Shown: positions 7,264 through 15,836 of the stretch, piece after piece
Position numbering within the stretch: position 1 is the stretch's first letter
Layout: every line of letters begins with the position of its first letter
Source: Streptomyces antnestii
Lineage (GTDB): Bacteria > Actinomycetota > Actinomycetes > Streptomycetales > Streptomycetaceae
Direction: 5' to 3'
DNA: 64,000 bases
Assembly (NCBI RefSeq): GCF_004005495.1
Contig: NZ_RZYA01000021.1
Location: 93,699 to 157,698 of the forward strand
The notes under the pieces: generated by a model
The model's input: the letters and a program-made list of their open reading frames with translations, nothing else
Told to the model about the DNA's origin: nothing
Database searches by the model: none
Program-made: the position numbers and the translations under genes

Positions 7264-8592
7264 GTGCCTGCGAATGAGTCGTATTTCACTACTGTCTCCG
7301 ACGTCACCGCCGCTACCGGGGGTCCGAAGCCCGCCGGGCGGCGCGTCGCCCTGGTAGCCGCGTCCGTGGCCGCCTCCGCCGCGCTGCTCGCGGTGAGCTG
7401 CGTGACGCCCGCGCTGGCCGACGGGAAGCCCGGGTCCAAGGACAAGGCGAAGCCGCCGGCCTCGATGTCGACGGTGGGCGGCGCCCAACTGGGCAGGCCG
7501 GGCACACAGGTGAACCTGCAGAACGGCGCCCCCGTCCTGCCCAAGGACCTGACCGCACGCTCCTGGATCGTCACGGACGCCGAGTCGGGCCAGGTCCTCG
7601 CCTCGCACAACGCCCACTGGCGACTGCCCCCGGCGAGCACCCTCAAGATGCTCTTCGCGGACACTGTCCTCCCGAAGTTCCCGAAGACGCAGACCCACAA
7701 GGTCGTCGCCTCCGACCTGGCCGGCATCGGCGCGGGCTCCAGCATGGTCGGCGTCAAGGAGAACTACACCTACACCGTCCACGACCTGTGGCTCGGCGTG
7801 TTCCTGCGCTCCGGCAACGACGCGGTCCACGTCCTGTCCGCCCTCAACGGCGGCGTCCCGCAGACCGTCAAGGACATGCAGTCCCACGCCGACGAGCTCC
7901 AGGCCCTCGACACCCACGTGATCAGCCCCGACGGCTACGACGCCCCCGGCCAGGTCTCCTCCGCATACGACCTCACCCTCTTCGCCCGCTCCGGTCTGCA
8001 GAAGAAGGACTTCCGCGAGTACTGCGCGACGGCGACCGCGAAGTTCCCCAAGTCGCAGAAGAAGGGGAAGACCACCGGCACCTTCGCGATCCAGAACACC
8101 AACCGGCTCATCACCGGCGACTACGGCCTCAACCCCTACAAGGGCATCGCCGGCGTCAAGAACGGCAACACCACCAACGCCGGCGCCACCTTCACCGGCG
8201 TCGCCGAACGCGACGGCAGGGTCCTCCTCGTCACCGTCATGAACCCCGACTCCACCGAGAGCCACGCCGTCTACCAGGAGACCGCCCGCCTCCTCGACTG
8301 GGGCTTCCAGGCCGACGGCAAGGTCACCCCGGTGGGACAGCTCGTCCCGCCGAAGAGCGCCGACACGGGTGGCTCCGGCACCGCTTCCCCGACCGGCCCG
8401 AAGGGCGACGCGGGAGCGGCCGCCCCCGGCCAGGCCTCGGCGGCCCACGCCTCCGTCCGCAACGGCTCCAGCGGCATCGGTATCGCCCTGGCCGTCACGG
8501 GCGGCGCCCTGGTCCTCCTGGCCGCGGCCGCCTTCCTCGTCAACCGCCGCTGGCCCCTGCCCGAACTGGTACGCCGCCTGCCCCGCCGCTGA
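7264..8592 (+). CDS. D-alanyl-D-alanine carboxypeptidase (S11/DacC type), copy 2
   Basis: 442 aa paralogue of the enzyme at 2488, sharing long stretches around each motif. Active-site residues are SxxK S125-T-L-K128, SGN 183-185 and K-N-G 299-301. There is a cleavable signal (residues about 27-52) and a C-terminal helix (about 405-425) followed by a basic tail, so it is probably anchored outside the membrane. I use GTG 7264, because the longer in-frame start at 7078 would overlap the divergent small membrane gene. It corresponds by position to SCO4847 (recall). Confidence 0.92.
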   Translation: MPANESYFTTVSDVTAATGGPKPAGRRVALVAASVAASAALLAVSCVTPALADGKPGSKDKAKPPASMSTVGGAQLGRPGTQVNLQNGAPVLPKDLTARSWIVTDAESGQVLASHNAHWRLPPASTLKMLFADTVLPKFPKTQTHKVVASDLAGIGAGSSMVGVKENYTYTVHDLWLGVFLRSGNDAVHVLSALNGGVPQTVKDMQSHADELQALDTHVISPDGYDAPGQVSSAYDLTLFARSGLQKKDFREYCATATAKFPKSQKKGKTTGTFAIQNTNRLITGDYGLNPYKGIAGVKNGNTTNAGATFTGVAERDGRVLLVTVMNPDSTESHAVYQETARLLDWGFQADGKVTPVGQLVPPKSADTGGSGTASPTGPKGDAGAAAPGQASAAHASVRNGSSGIGIALAVTGGALVLLAAAAFLVNRRWPLPELVRRLPRR

Positions 8593-8638
8593 GTCCGCCA
8601 CGGGGGACGGGGAGGGAAGGAGCGGAGGAGCGTCCGCC

Positions 8639-9580
8639 TCAGGCGGCGCCGGCCGGTGCCGCCCCCGCTCCCTCCCCCGGCGGCTCCCCCGGCTCCCCCT
8701 CGGGCTCGCCCTCGTCCAGCACCACCACGACGGGCCGCCCCCGCGTGGCGGTCCAGGCCGCGCAGAACAGCAGCAGCTTGGCCGTGAAGTTGATCCACAG
8801 CAGCAATGCCACCGGCGTACCGAACGCCCCGTACATGCTCTTCGCCGCCACCCCCTTCATATAGCCGCCCAGCAGCACCTTCAGCAGCTCGAACCCGGCC
8901 GCCCCGATCAGCGCCGCCGTCACGAGCGGCCGCCGGTGCGGGTGAACCCCCGGCAGCAGCGTCAGCACATAGAGCAGCAGCAGGAAGTCCGCGAGGACGG
9001 CGACCGCGAACGCCGCCGCTCTGAGCAGCACACCGCCCCATCCGCCCTGGGCGATCCCGAGCCGGTCCGCGGTCCATCCCACCGCGCTCGAGGCGAGCAT
9101 CGACGCCAGCAGCGAGGCGAGACCGGCGCCGCCCAGGCCCGCCAGGACCCCGGCGTCCGCGATCTTGCGCAGTACCGGGTTCCCCTCTTTGTCCCCCAGC
9201 TCCCACACGGCGCGCAGGCACTCTCGCATCGAACCGACCCAGCCGATGCCGGTGAAGAGCAGCAGGGCTCCCGCCACCACACCCACCGTGGCCGCGTTGG
9301 AGACGAGGGCGCCGAGGTCCAACTGGTCGGAGATGCCGGGCACCTGCTCCGCGAGCTTGTCCTGAAGTGTCTTCTGCCGCTCCGGGCTCAGCGTGCCGGC
9401 CGCGATCGCCGCGGCCACGGTGAGCAGCGGAAACAGCGCCAGGAAGCTGATGAACGTCATCGCCGCCGCAAGCCGGCTCCAGTGCACCCGGTCGAGCCGC
9501 TCGTAGGCGCACCAGGCGTGCGTACGCATGAGCCGCTCGACGATCGGCCCCACGCCAGGGAGTTTTTTCAGCCAGTCCAT
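8639..9580 (-). CDS. YihY/BrkB-family integral membrane protein
   Basis: 313 aa with six hydrophobic helices. The family opening is clear: RLAAAMTFISFLALFPLLTV close to the N-terminus, then WVGSMRECLRAVWELGDKEG and later YGAFGTPVALLLWINFTAK. BrkB/YihY proteins were once called RNase BN but are membrane proteins of uncertain function. The ATG at 9580 overlaps the GtrA gene's stop by 13 bp, so it ends the four-gene DPA-pathway operon. The tail is Glu/Pro/Gly-rich. Confidence 0.88.
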   Translation of the reverse strand: MDWLKKLPGVGPIVERLMRTHAWCAYERLDRVHWSRLAAAMTFISFLALFPLLTVAAAIAAGTLSPERQKTLQDKLAEQVPGISDQLDLGALVSNAATVGVVAGALLLFTGIGWVGSMRECLRAVWELGDKEGNPVLRKIADAGVLAGLGGAGLASLLASMLASSAVGWTADRLGIAQGGWGGVLLRAAAFAVAVLADFLLLLYVLTLLPGVHPHRRPLVTAALIGAAGFELLKVLLGGYMKGVAAKSMYGAFGTPVALLLWINFTAKLLLFCAAWTATRGRPVVVVLDEGEPEGEPGEPPGEGAGAAPAGAA

Positions 9581-10065
9581 GAACCCAGCCTTCCCTCCCT
9601 GACCGTTCTCGCACGTCTCACCGGACTCATCCGGAAGACAAGGGTCCGGGTGCCCCAGAACCGCAGCACCGTCGCAAGGACCATGCCCACCCCCGCCCCG
9701 GACACCGTGTCCGCGCGCTGCGACGTGAGTCCGAGCCCGTAGTGCGACACGGCGAGGCACGACAACTGCACCAGCGCCCCCGCCACATTGACCGCGAAGA
9801 ACACCCCGTACTGCCGCAGCCGCGACACCCCCGCCGACGCGTGCCGATAGGTACCGAGCGCGTTCCCCACGTACGCGACCGTGCAACCGGCCAGGAACGA
9901 GAGCGACTTGGCGGTGATCGGATCCCACCCCATCGGCCCCCGAAGCCACACGAAGAGCCCCAGATCGGCGGCGTACGCGCAACCCCCCACCGCCGCGAAC
10001 GCCACAAGCTCGGGCCCCACCCCCTTCACCCGCGACCACCCCCGCGCCTTCCTCGGCACACTCAC
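9568..10065 (-). CDS. GtrA-family small membrane protein (candidate polyprenyl-phosphate-arabinose translocation factor)
   Basis: 165 aa with four transmembrane helices; begins ELVAFAAVGGCAYAADLGLF, a typical GtrA opening. In mycobacteria the GtrA protein Rv3789 sits beside dprE1/dprE2 and is implicated in handling decaprenyl-phosphoryl-arabinose. The same neighbours are found here, which supports an analogous role. GTG 10065 overlaps the UbiA stop (GTGA), a translational coupling that also fixes the start over longer in-frame options. Confidence 0.87.
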   Translation of the reverse strand: MSVPRKARGWSRVKGVGPELVAFAAVGGCAYAADLGLFVWLRGPMGWDPITAKSLSFLAGCTVAYVGNALGTYRHASAGVSRLRQYGVFFAVNVAGALVQLSCLAVSHYGLGLTSQRADTVSGAGVGMVLATVLRFWGTRTLVFRMSPVRRARTVREGRLGSWTG

Positions 10066-11075
10066 CAGCCCACGACGGCGAGCCCGTACATCGCCACCCA
10101 CACCAGGCCGGTCACGGCCAGTGCCTTGTCCTTCAGCACGACGTCCTCCGGCTCACCGGCCGTGCCACGGTCCGCGAAGACCGCGTAGCGCAGGACCCCG
10201 AGGATGAAGGGCACCATCGACAACTGCCTCCACGGCAAGAGGCTGCCCTTCGCCACCCCGCCCTCCTCCATGGCCCACAGGCAGTAGGCGAGAACGGCCA
10301 CCCCGGCGGCGAGCTGCCACACGAACCGCAGATAGCCGGTCGTGTACTCGGTCAGCAACGCCCTCGTCGCCCCTTCCTTCCCGGCCATCTGCACGGCCTC
10401 GGAGTACCGCTTGGCCGAGACCATGAACAGCGCCCCGAACCCCGTCGTGATCAAGAACCACCGCGAGAGCGGAATCCCCAGAGCGAGCCCGCCGATCATG
10501 GCCCTCATCAGAAACCCCGTGGCCACGACGACCAGGTCGACGACGAGCACATGCTTGAGGCTGACGCAGTACGCCAGTTGCATCCCGACATAAGCGGCCA
10601 GTAGCACCGCTGCCATCGGGGTGCAGAGGACCGCTGCCGCCGACGGCGCGAGCACCGCGAGCAGGCCTCCGACCGCATAGGCCACCGCCACCGGCACCTG
10701 CCCCGCGGCCACGGGCCTGCTCCGCTTGACCGGATGGGCCCGGTCCGCCTCGGCATCGCGTGCGTCGTTGATCAGATACACGGCGGAGGCCGCCGCCGTG
10801 AACAGCGTGAACACCAGGGCCAGTTGAACCGCGGCGTGCCTGGTGAACAATTCACCCGCAGCGGCGGGCGCGGCCACCACCAGCACGTTCTTCACCCATT
10901 GCCGGGGCCTCGCCGTCCTCAGCAGCCCTGCCCACAACCCGGCCGGCAACCCGAGCGTCGTCAGCCCGCGCGCCTCGGGCACCTGCGGTTCCCGCGGCGG
11001 GTCCAACAGAGCCGTGGACGCCACCCGCCGCACCTGAGCGGCCACCCCTTCCCTTCGCTCGGTCCGTTCCGTCAC
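10062..11075 (-). CDS. Decaprenyl-phosphate phosphoribosyltransferase (UbiA family)
   Basis: 337 aa, about eight or nine membrane helices. It carries the UbiA polyprenyl-binding motif NDxxDxxxD as YLINDARDAEADRAHPVKRS. The conserved RPRQWVKNVLV start of the domain and AGQVP after the motif are those of DPPR synthases (Rv3806c type). The enzyme transfers phosphoribose from PRPP to decaprenyl phosphate, the first step of DPA formation. GTG 11075 overlaps the PAP2 stop (GTGA). Upstream PAP2, downstream GtrA and divergent dprE1/dprE2 make the pathway assignment strong. Confidence 0.9.
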   Translation of the reverse strand: MTERTERREGVAAQVRRVASTALLDPPREPQVPEARGLTTLGLPAGLWAGLLRTARPRQWVKNVLVVAAPAAAGELFTRHAAVQLALVFTLFTAAASAVYLINDARDAEADRAHPVKRSRPVAAGQVPVAVAYAVGGLLAVLAPSAAAVLCTPMAAVLLAAYVGMQLAYCVSLKHVLVVDLVVVATGFLMRAMIGGLALGIPLSRWFLITTGFGALFMVSAKRYSEAVQMAGKEGATRALLTEYTTGYLRFVWQLAAGVAVLAYCLWAMEEGGVAKGSLLPWRQLSMVPFILGVLRYAVFADRGTAGEPEDVVLKDKALAVTGLVWVAMYGLAVVGW

Positions 11076-11611
11076 CACCGGGCACCCCCGGCCATCCAGT
11101 GGGCTCCGAGCCGCGCGGTGACCGCTCCGAGCGCCGCCCCCGCGGCCACGTCCGAGGGGTAGTGCACCCCGACGACCAGGCGCGAGACGCACATCGCCGC
11201 CGCCAGCGGCGGGACGAGCCGGGCCCCCGCCGGCCGCAGCGCCCCGTACGCCACCGCGGCAGCGGCCGCCGAAGCGGCGTGCGAACTGGGGAAGGAGTGC
11301 CGCCCGGCGGTGCGGACCAGCGGCTCCCCGCCGAGCTCCGCGCCGGGCCGCGGGCGCCGCACGACCCGCTTGACCCCCATGCTGGCCAGGTGGGCCGCGG
11401 CGGTCAGCGCCGTCCCGCGAAGCCACGCCCCCCGCCGCTGCCGGTCGACCGCGGCCCCGAGGAGTCCGGCGCCCAGCCAGAGCGCACCGTGCTCCCCGCT
11501 CCAGGACAGTGCGCGCGCGGCCGCGGCCACCCGCCGGTCCGTACCGCAGTCGCGCAATGCCGACAGCAATCGGCGGTCCATGTCGTCCATGTGGCTCACT
11601 CTGCGGGTCAA
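11072..11611 (-). CDS. PAP2-family phosphatase (candidate decaprenylphosphoryl-5-phosphoribose phosphatase)
   Basis: 179 aa with the three PAP2 acid-phosphatase motifs in order: KRVVRRPRP, then FPSSHAA (motif with catalytic His), then SRLVVGVHYPSDV (second catalytic His). It is the same family as mycobacterial Rv3807c, proposed to remove the 5-phosphate from decaprenyl-phosphoryl-phosphoribose, which would make it the second enzyme of this operon's pathway. The start is ATG 11611, or ATG 11590 seven codons later. It is divergent from dprE1 with a 90-bp promoter region. Confidence 0.88.
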   Translation of the reverse strand: MTRRVSHMDDMDRRLLSALRDCGTDRRVAAAARALSWSGEHGALWLGAGLLGAAVDRQRRGAWLRGTALTAAAHLASMGVKRVVRRPRPGAELGGEPLVRTAGRHSFPSSHAASAAAAAVAYGALRPAGARLVPPLAAAMCVSRLVVGVHYPSDVAAGAALGAVTARLGAHWMAGGARW

Positions 11612-11701
11612 GACCCGTATAACTCAGACAATTTATCGTGACACCCCCTCAATCACCCATTTCAGTGAGGGCTTGGTCTGTTTGGGACGAAGGCCTTATC
11701 C

Positions 11702-13123
11702 ATGGGCGATACGGTCGCGTTCATGGCTGCCGATCCCGCTCGCACCACTGCTCCCGCACCCTCAGTTGTCCTGGACACCGTCCCGGTGACCGGCTGGGGC
11801 CGCACGGCCCCCACCGCCGCCCGCATCGTGCGCCCCCGCTCCTACGCCGAGGCGGCGGCCCTGGTCCGTGCGGGCGGAACTCCGGGCCACCGGGGCCACA
11901 TCGCCCGCGGCCTTGGCCGGGCTTACGGAGACGCGGCGCAGAACGCCGGCGGCAGCGTTCTCGACATGACGGGCCTGGACCGTGTCCACGCGATCGACGC
12001 GTCCGGCGGGACCGTACTGTGCGACGCGGGCGTCTCACTGCACCACCTGATGGAAGTCCTCCTCCCTCTGGGCTGGTTCGTCCCCGTGACCCCCGGCACC
12101 CGGTACGTCACGGTCGGCGGAGCGATCGGCGCCGACATCCACGGCAAGAACCACCACGTCTCCGGGTCGTTCTCCCGCCACGTCCTCGCACTGGAACTGC
12201 TCACCGCCGACGGAGAAGTCCGGATCGTGGAGCGCGGCAGCGAGCTGTTCGACGCGACGGCCGGCGGTATGGGTCTCACCGGGATCATCCTCACGGCCAC
12301 CGTCCAACTCCTCCCTGTCGAGACCTCGTTCATGTCGGTCGACACCGAACGCGCCTCCGACCTCGACGATTTGATGGCCCGGCTCACCGCGACCGACGAC
12401 CGCTACCGCTACTCGGTCGCCTGGATCGATCTGCTGGCCCGCGGAACGTCGATGGGCCGCTCGGTGCTCACCCGTGGCGATCACGCTCCACTGGACGCCG
12501 TCCCCCCGAGGGCGCGCAGGGCACCGCTGACGTTCCGCCCCGGGCAGCTGCCGGCGGCGCCCGCGTTCGTACCCGAAGGGCTCCTCGGCCGGACGACCGT
12601 GGGCCTCTTCAACGAGCTCTGGTACCGCAAGGCCCCCGCGTCACGCGTCGGCCAGATCCAGAAGCTGTCCACGTTCTTCCACCCCCTCGACGGCGTACCG
12701 CACTGGAATCGCGTCTATGGGCGCGGTGGATTCGTCCAGTACCAATTCGTCGTCGGACACGGCAAGGAGGAAGCTCTTCGCCATATCGTGCAGCGCATCT
12801 CCGAGCGCCGGTGCCCCTCCTTCCTGGCGGTCCTCAAGCGCTTCGGCGACGGAGATCCGGGATGGCTCTCCTTCCCTGTGCCGGGCTGGACGCTCGCACT
12901 CGACATTCCCGCGAACCTGCCGGGACTCGGATCGTTCCTCGACGAACTCGACGAGGAGGTGGCCGCGGCCGGCGGGCGCATCTACCTCGCCAAGGACTCA
13001 CGGCTCCGGCCCGAACTGCTCTCGGCCATGTATCCGCGGCTCGATGAATTCCGGGCCCTGCGCGAGCGGTTGGACCCGCACGGAGTGTTCCGCTCCGACC
13101 TGTCCCGCCGCCTCGGACTCTGA
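11702..13123 (+). CDS. dprE1: Decaprenylphosphoryl-beta-D-ribose oxidase (DprE1-like FAD oxidoreductase)
   Basis: 473 aa, close to the mycobacterial length. The FAD-binding segment is visible (TVGGAIGADIHGKNHH at about 137-152), and the C-terminal substrate region has GRIYLAKDSR (about 425-434, Lys431) and ends ARRLxL-like (SRRLGL). It oxidises decaprenyl-phosphoryl-ribose at C2, the first half of epimerisation to arabinose. At the position of the mycobacterial benzothiazinone-target cysteine (in GWNICVDFP, recalled) this protein has Ala399 (GWTLALDIP). ATG 11702 has AAGG upstream; ATG 11723 is an alternative. dprE2 follows after 54 bp. Confidence 0.9.
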   Translation: MGDTVAFMAADPARTTAPAPSVVLDTVPVTGWGRTAPTAARIVRPRSYAEAAALVRAGGTPGHRGHIARGLGRAYGDAAQNAGGSVLDMTGLDRVHAIDASGGTVLCDAGVSLHHLMEVLLPLGWFVPVTPGTRYVTVGGAIGADIHGKNHHVSGSFSRHVLALELLTADGEVRIVERGSELFDATAGGMGLTGIILTATVQLLPVETSFMSVDTERASDLDDLMARLTATDDRYRYSVAWIDLLARGTSMGRSVLTRGDHAPLDAVPPRARRAPLTFRPGQLPAAPAFVPEGLLGRTTVGLFNELWYRKAPASRVGQIQKLSTFFHPLDGVPHWNRVYGRGGFVQYQFVVGHGKEEALRHIVQRISERRCPSFLAVLKRFGDGDPGWLSFPVPGWTLALDIPANLPGLGSFLDELDEEVAAAGGRIYLAKDSRLRPELLSAMYPRLDEFRALRERLDPHGVFRSDLSRRLGL

Positions 13124-13177
13124 GGGCCCGCCCCCTCGCACCGATCCCCTGACCCGCCCCTCTGGAGTTTGGTTCTC

Positions 13178-13933
13178 ATGAAGGACGCCTTCGGCACCCC
13201 GCAGTCCCTGCTCGTCCTCGGCGGCACCTCCGAGATCGCGCTCGCCACCGCCCGCCGCCTCGTGGCGCGCAGGACCCGGACGGTGTGGCTGGCCGGCCGC
13301 CCGTCCCCCGCTCTCGACCGCGCCGCCGCCGAACTCCGCGACATGGGCGCCGACGCCCGCACCGTCGCCTTCGACGCGCTCGACTCCGAGGCCCACGAGG
13401 TGACACTGGGCAAGGTGTTCGCCGAGGGCGACATCGACATGGTGCTGATGGCGTTCGGGATTCTCGGCGACCAGGCCCGCGACGAGGACGAGCCCCTGTC
13501 CGCGGTGCGTGTGGCGCAGACCAACTACACCGGCGCGGTGTCGGCGGGACTCATCTGTGCCCGCGCGCTGCAGTCCCAGGGCCACGGCTCGCTCGTGGTG
13601 CTCTCGTCGGTCGCGGGAGAGCGGGCCCGCCGCTCCAACTTCATCTACGGGTCGAGCAAAGCCGGCCTCGACGCCTTCGCGCAGGGCCTCGGAGACGCGC
13701 TGCACGGCACGGGCGTGCATGTGATGGTCGTGCGCCCCGGCTTCGTACGGTCCAAGATGACCAAGGGGATGGCGGAGGCTCCGATGGCGACCACACCGGA
13801 GGCGGTGGCGCTGGCCATCGAGACGGGGCTGCGGCGGCGGTCGGAAACCGTCTGGGTGCCCGGGGCGCTGCGCCTGGTCATGTCGGCGCTGCGGCATGTG
13901 CCGCGCCCGGTGTTCCGGCGCCTGCCGGTGTGA
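13178..13933 (+). CDS. dprE2: Decaprenylphosphoryl-2-keto-ribose reductase (DprE2-like SDR)
   Basis: 251 aa short-chain dehydrogenase. The Rossmann start is LLVLGGTSEIALATARRL, typical of DprE2 (GGTSEI rather than GxxxGxG). The catalytic Ser and YxxxK are seen in VVLSSVAGERARRSNFIYGSSKAG (Y-G-S-S-K). It reduces the keto intermediate made by DprE1 with NAD(P)H, completing conversion of decaprenyl-phosphoryl-ribose to arabinose. ATG 13178 has GGAG ten bases upstream. Adjacency to dprE1 on the same strand supports a joint transcript. Confidence 0.9.
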   Translation: MKDAFGTPQSLLVLGGTSEIALATARRLVARRTRTVWLAGRPSPALDRAAAELRDMGADARTVAFDALDSEAHEVTLGKVFAEGDIDMVLMAFGILGDQARDEDEPLSAVRVAQTNYTGAVSAGLICARALQSQGHGSLVVLSSVAGERARRSNFIYGSSKAGLDAFAQGLGDALHGTGVHVMVVRPGFVRSKMTKGMAEAPMATTPEAVALAIETGLRRRSETVWVPGALRLVMSALRHVPRPVFRRLPV

Positions 13934-13985
13934 CGGCCCGAGCCGCACGCCGTTCTGCCCGGGCGCGAAGACCGGCCGGCCTGGG

Positions 13986-14567
13986 TCAGCGCGCGGGCTG
14001 CCTGCCCCGCTTCGAACGGCCGGGGCCCTGCGCGGGAACGGCGGGGCCCCCGAACGGGAACTCGCGCAGCTTGCGCCAGATTCCGTCGGCGCCCTGCTCG
14101 TACAGGGCGAACCCGGTGCACGGCCAGGCGGCCTCGTACTCGGAGAGCTCCTCGTAGGCCCGGTCCATCGCCTCTTCGGCGATGCCGTGGGCCACGGTGA
14201 CATGCGGGTGGTACGGGAACTGCAGCTCGCGCGCGACGGGACCCGACGCGTCACGGACCTGCTTCTGCAGCCAGGTGCAGGCCTCGGCGCCCTCGACGAC
14301 CTGTACGAACACGACGGGTGACAGCGGACGGAAGGTTCCCGTCCCCGAGAGCCGCATCCCGAAGGGCCGCCCCGAACCCGCGACCTCCTCGAGATGGGCC
14401 TCGATCGAGGGCAGCGAGCCGTCCTCGACCTCGGTCGGCGGGAGCAGGGTGACGTGCGTGGGGATGCCGTGCGCCGCGGGATCACCGAAGCCCGCGCGCC
14501 GCTCCTGGAGCTGGCTGCCATGTGGCTCCGGGACCGCGATCGAAACGCCGATCGTTACGGTCCCCAC
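13986..14567 (-). CDS. 2H phosphoesterase superfamily protein (2'-5' RNA ligase-like)
   Basis: 193 aa containing the two HxT signatures that define the 2H superfamily: HVTLLPP near residue 38 and HVTVAHG near residue 133. Members act as 2'-5' RNA ligases, cyclic phosphodiesterases or nudix-like detoxifiers, so the substrate is open. GTG 14567 is chosen because AGGAG lies seven bases upstream; longer in-frame starts lack this. It follows trpS on the same strand by 64 bp, a pairing I recall from other Streptomyces, so co-transcription is plausible. The C-terminus is basic (GRSKRGRQPAR). Confidence 0.85.
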   Translation of the reverse strand: MGTVTIGVSIAVPEPHGSQLQERRAGFGDPAAHGIPTHVTLLPPTEVEDGSLPSIEAHLEEVAGSGRPFGMRLSGTGTFRPLSPVVFVQVVEGAEACTWLQKQVRDASGPVARELQFPYHPHVTVAHGIAEEAMDRAYEELSEYEAAWPCTGFALYEQGADGIWRKLREFPFGGPAVPAQGPGRSKRGRQPAR

Positions 14568-14631
14568 GTCGTACTCCTGTCGTCGTGTGGTGGGCGGGTG
14601 GCGGTACAGGCGGTTCGGGCGGCGCCCGGAC

Positions 14632-15645
14632 TCAGTGCTTCGCCGGCAGGAAACCGATCCTGTCGTACGCCTGGGCGAGGGTCTCGGCGGCGACGGCACG
14701 CGCCTTCTCCGCGCCCTTGGCCAGGACCGAGTCGAGCGTCTCCGGGTCGTCCAGGTACTCCTGGGTGCGGGTCCGGAAAGGTGTCACGAAATCGACCATG
14801 ACCTCCGCCAGGTCCGTCTTGAGCGCACCGTACATCTTGCCCTCGTACTTCTGCTCCAGTTCCGGGATACCTGTGCCGGTGAGGGTGGAGTAGATGGCGA
14901 GGAGGTTGCTGACGCCCGGCTTGTTCTCCGGGTCGAAGCGGATCACCGTCTCGGTGTCGGTGACCGCGCTCTTGACCTTCTTGGCCGTGGCCTTCGGCTC
15001 GTCGAGCAGGTTGATGAGGCCCTTCGGCGTCGACGCCGACTTGCTCATCTTGATCGACGGGTCCTGCAGGTCGAAGATCTTCGCCGTCTCCTTGAGGATG
15101 TACGGCGCCGGGATCGTGAACGTCTCGCCGAAGCGGCCGTTGAAACGCTCGGCGAGGTCACGGGTCAGCTCGATGTGCTGGCGCTGGTCCTCGCCCACGG
15201 GAACCTGGTCGGCGTTGTACAGCAGGATGTCCGCGACCTGGAGGACCGGGTACGTGAAGAGGCCGACGGTCGCGCGGTCGGCGCCCTGCTTGGCGGACTT
15301 GTCCTTGAACTGGGTCATGCGGGAGGCCTCGCCGAAGCCCGTCAGACAGTTCATGAGCCAGCCGAGCTGCGCGTGCTCGGGGACATGGCTCTGGACGAAC
15401 AGCGTGCAGCGGTCCGGGTCGAGTCCGGCGGCCAGGAGCTGGGCCGCCGCGAGCCGGGTGTTGGCGCGGAGTTCCTTCGGGTCCTGCGGCACGGTGATCG
15501 CATGCAGGTCCACGACCATGTAGAACGCGTCGTGGGACTCCTGCAGCGCCACCCACTGGCGGACCGCGCCGAGGTAGTTGCCGAGGTGGAACGAGCCTGC
15601 CGTGGGCTGGATTCCGGAGAGCACGCGGGGACGATCAGAGGCCAT
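14632..15645 (-). CDS. trpS: Tryptophanyl-tRNA synthetase
   Basis: 337 aa class I synthetase that charges tRNA-Trp. The HIGH-type signature is FHLGNY (from His20) and the KMSKS signature is intact (IKMSKSAS). The length is normal for bacterial TrpS. ATG 15645 (MASDRPRV) is preferred to ATG 15654 three codons earlier. Many Streptomyces carry a second, antibiotic-resistant TrpS; this one sits in a housekeeping context and looks like the ordinary form. The upstream 190 bp separate it from the end of glyA. Confidence 0.95.
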   Translation of the reverse strand: MASDRPRVLSGIQPTAGSFHLGNYLGAVRQWVALQESHDAFYMVVDLHAITVPQDPKELRANTRLAAAQLLAAGLDPDRCTLFVQSHVPEHAQLGWLMNCLTGFGEASRMTQFKDKSAKQGADRATVGLFTYPVLQVADILLYNADQVPVGEDQRQHIELTRDLAERFNGRFGETFTIPAPYILKETAKIFDLQDPSIKMSKSASTPKGLINLLDEPKATAKKVKSAVTDTETVIRFDPENKPGVSNLLAIYSTLTGTGIPELEQKYEGKMYGALKTDLAEVMVDFVTPFRTRTQEYLDDPETLDSVLAKGAEKARAVAAETLAQAYDRIGFLPAKH

Positions 15646-15764
15646 GCTCCTCATTCTCTCAGGTGTCTCTCCTTGCTAGGGAACAGGTGGGGAACGAGTG
15701 CACGACAAGTGCCGGATCCGTGTACGGAGCGTGCACCTTCACGGGCCTTGTGATGAGACGAGGA

Positions 15765-15806
15765 ACACACCCTGACCCGCTCCCAGGGGAGCGGGTCAGG
15801 GTGTGT
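15765..15806 (-). terminator. Long terminator hairpin after glyA
   Basis: ACACACCCTGACCCGCTC pairs perfectly with GAGCGGGTCAGGGTGTGT, giving about 19 bp with a 4-base loop. It lies 30 bp past the glyA stop and before trpS, so it should end the glyA transcript. There is no strong T-run, as is common in Streptomyces. Confidence 0.85.
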
Positions 15807-15836
15807 CAGGGCCTCAGGGGAAGGAGCGCCGGCGGC

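Noticed and set aside
11638..13047. A long plus-strand open frame overlapping dprE1
   Set aside because: It is an out-of-frame shadow of dprE1, rich in Arg and Pro; dprE1 has clear FAD and substrate motifs.
15646..15700. PafBC-type promoter ahead of trpS
   Set aside because: TTGTCGTG occurs but the RGTG part and the correctly spaced -10 do not fit the motif.
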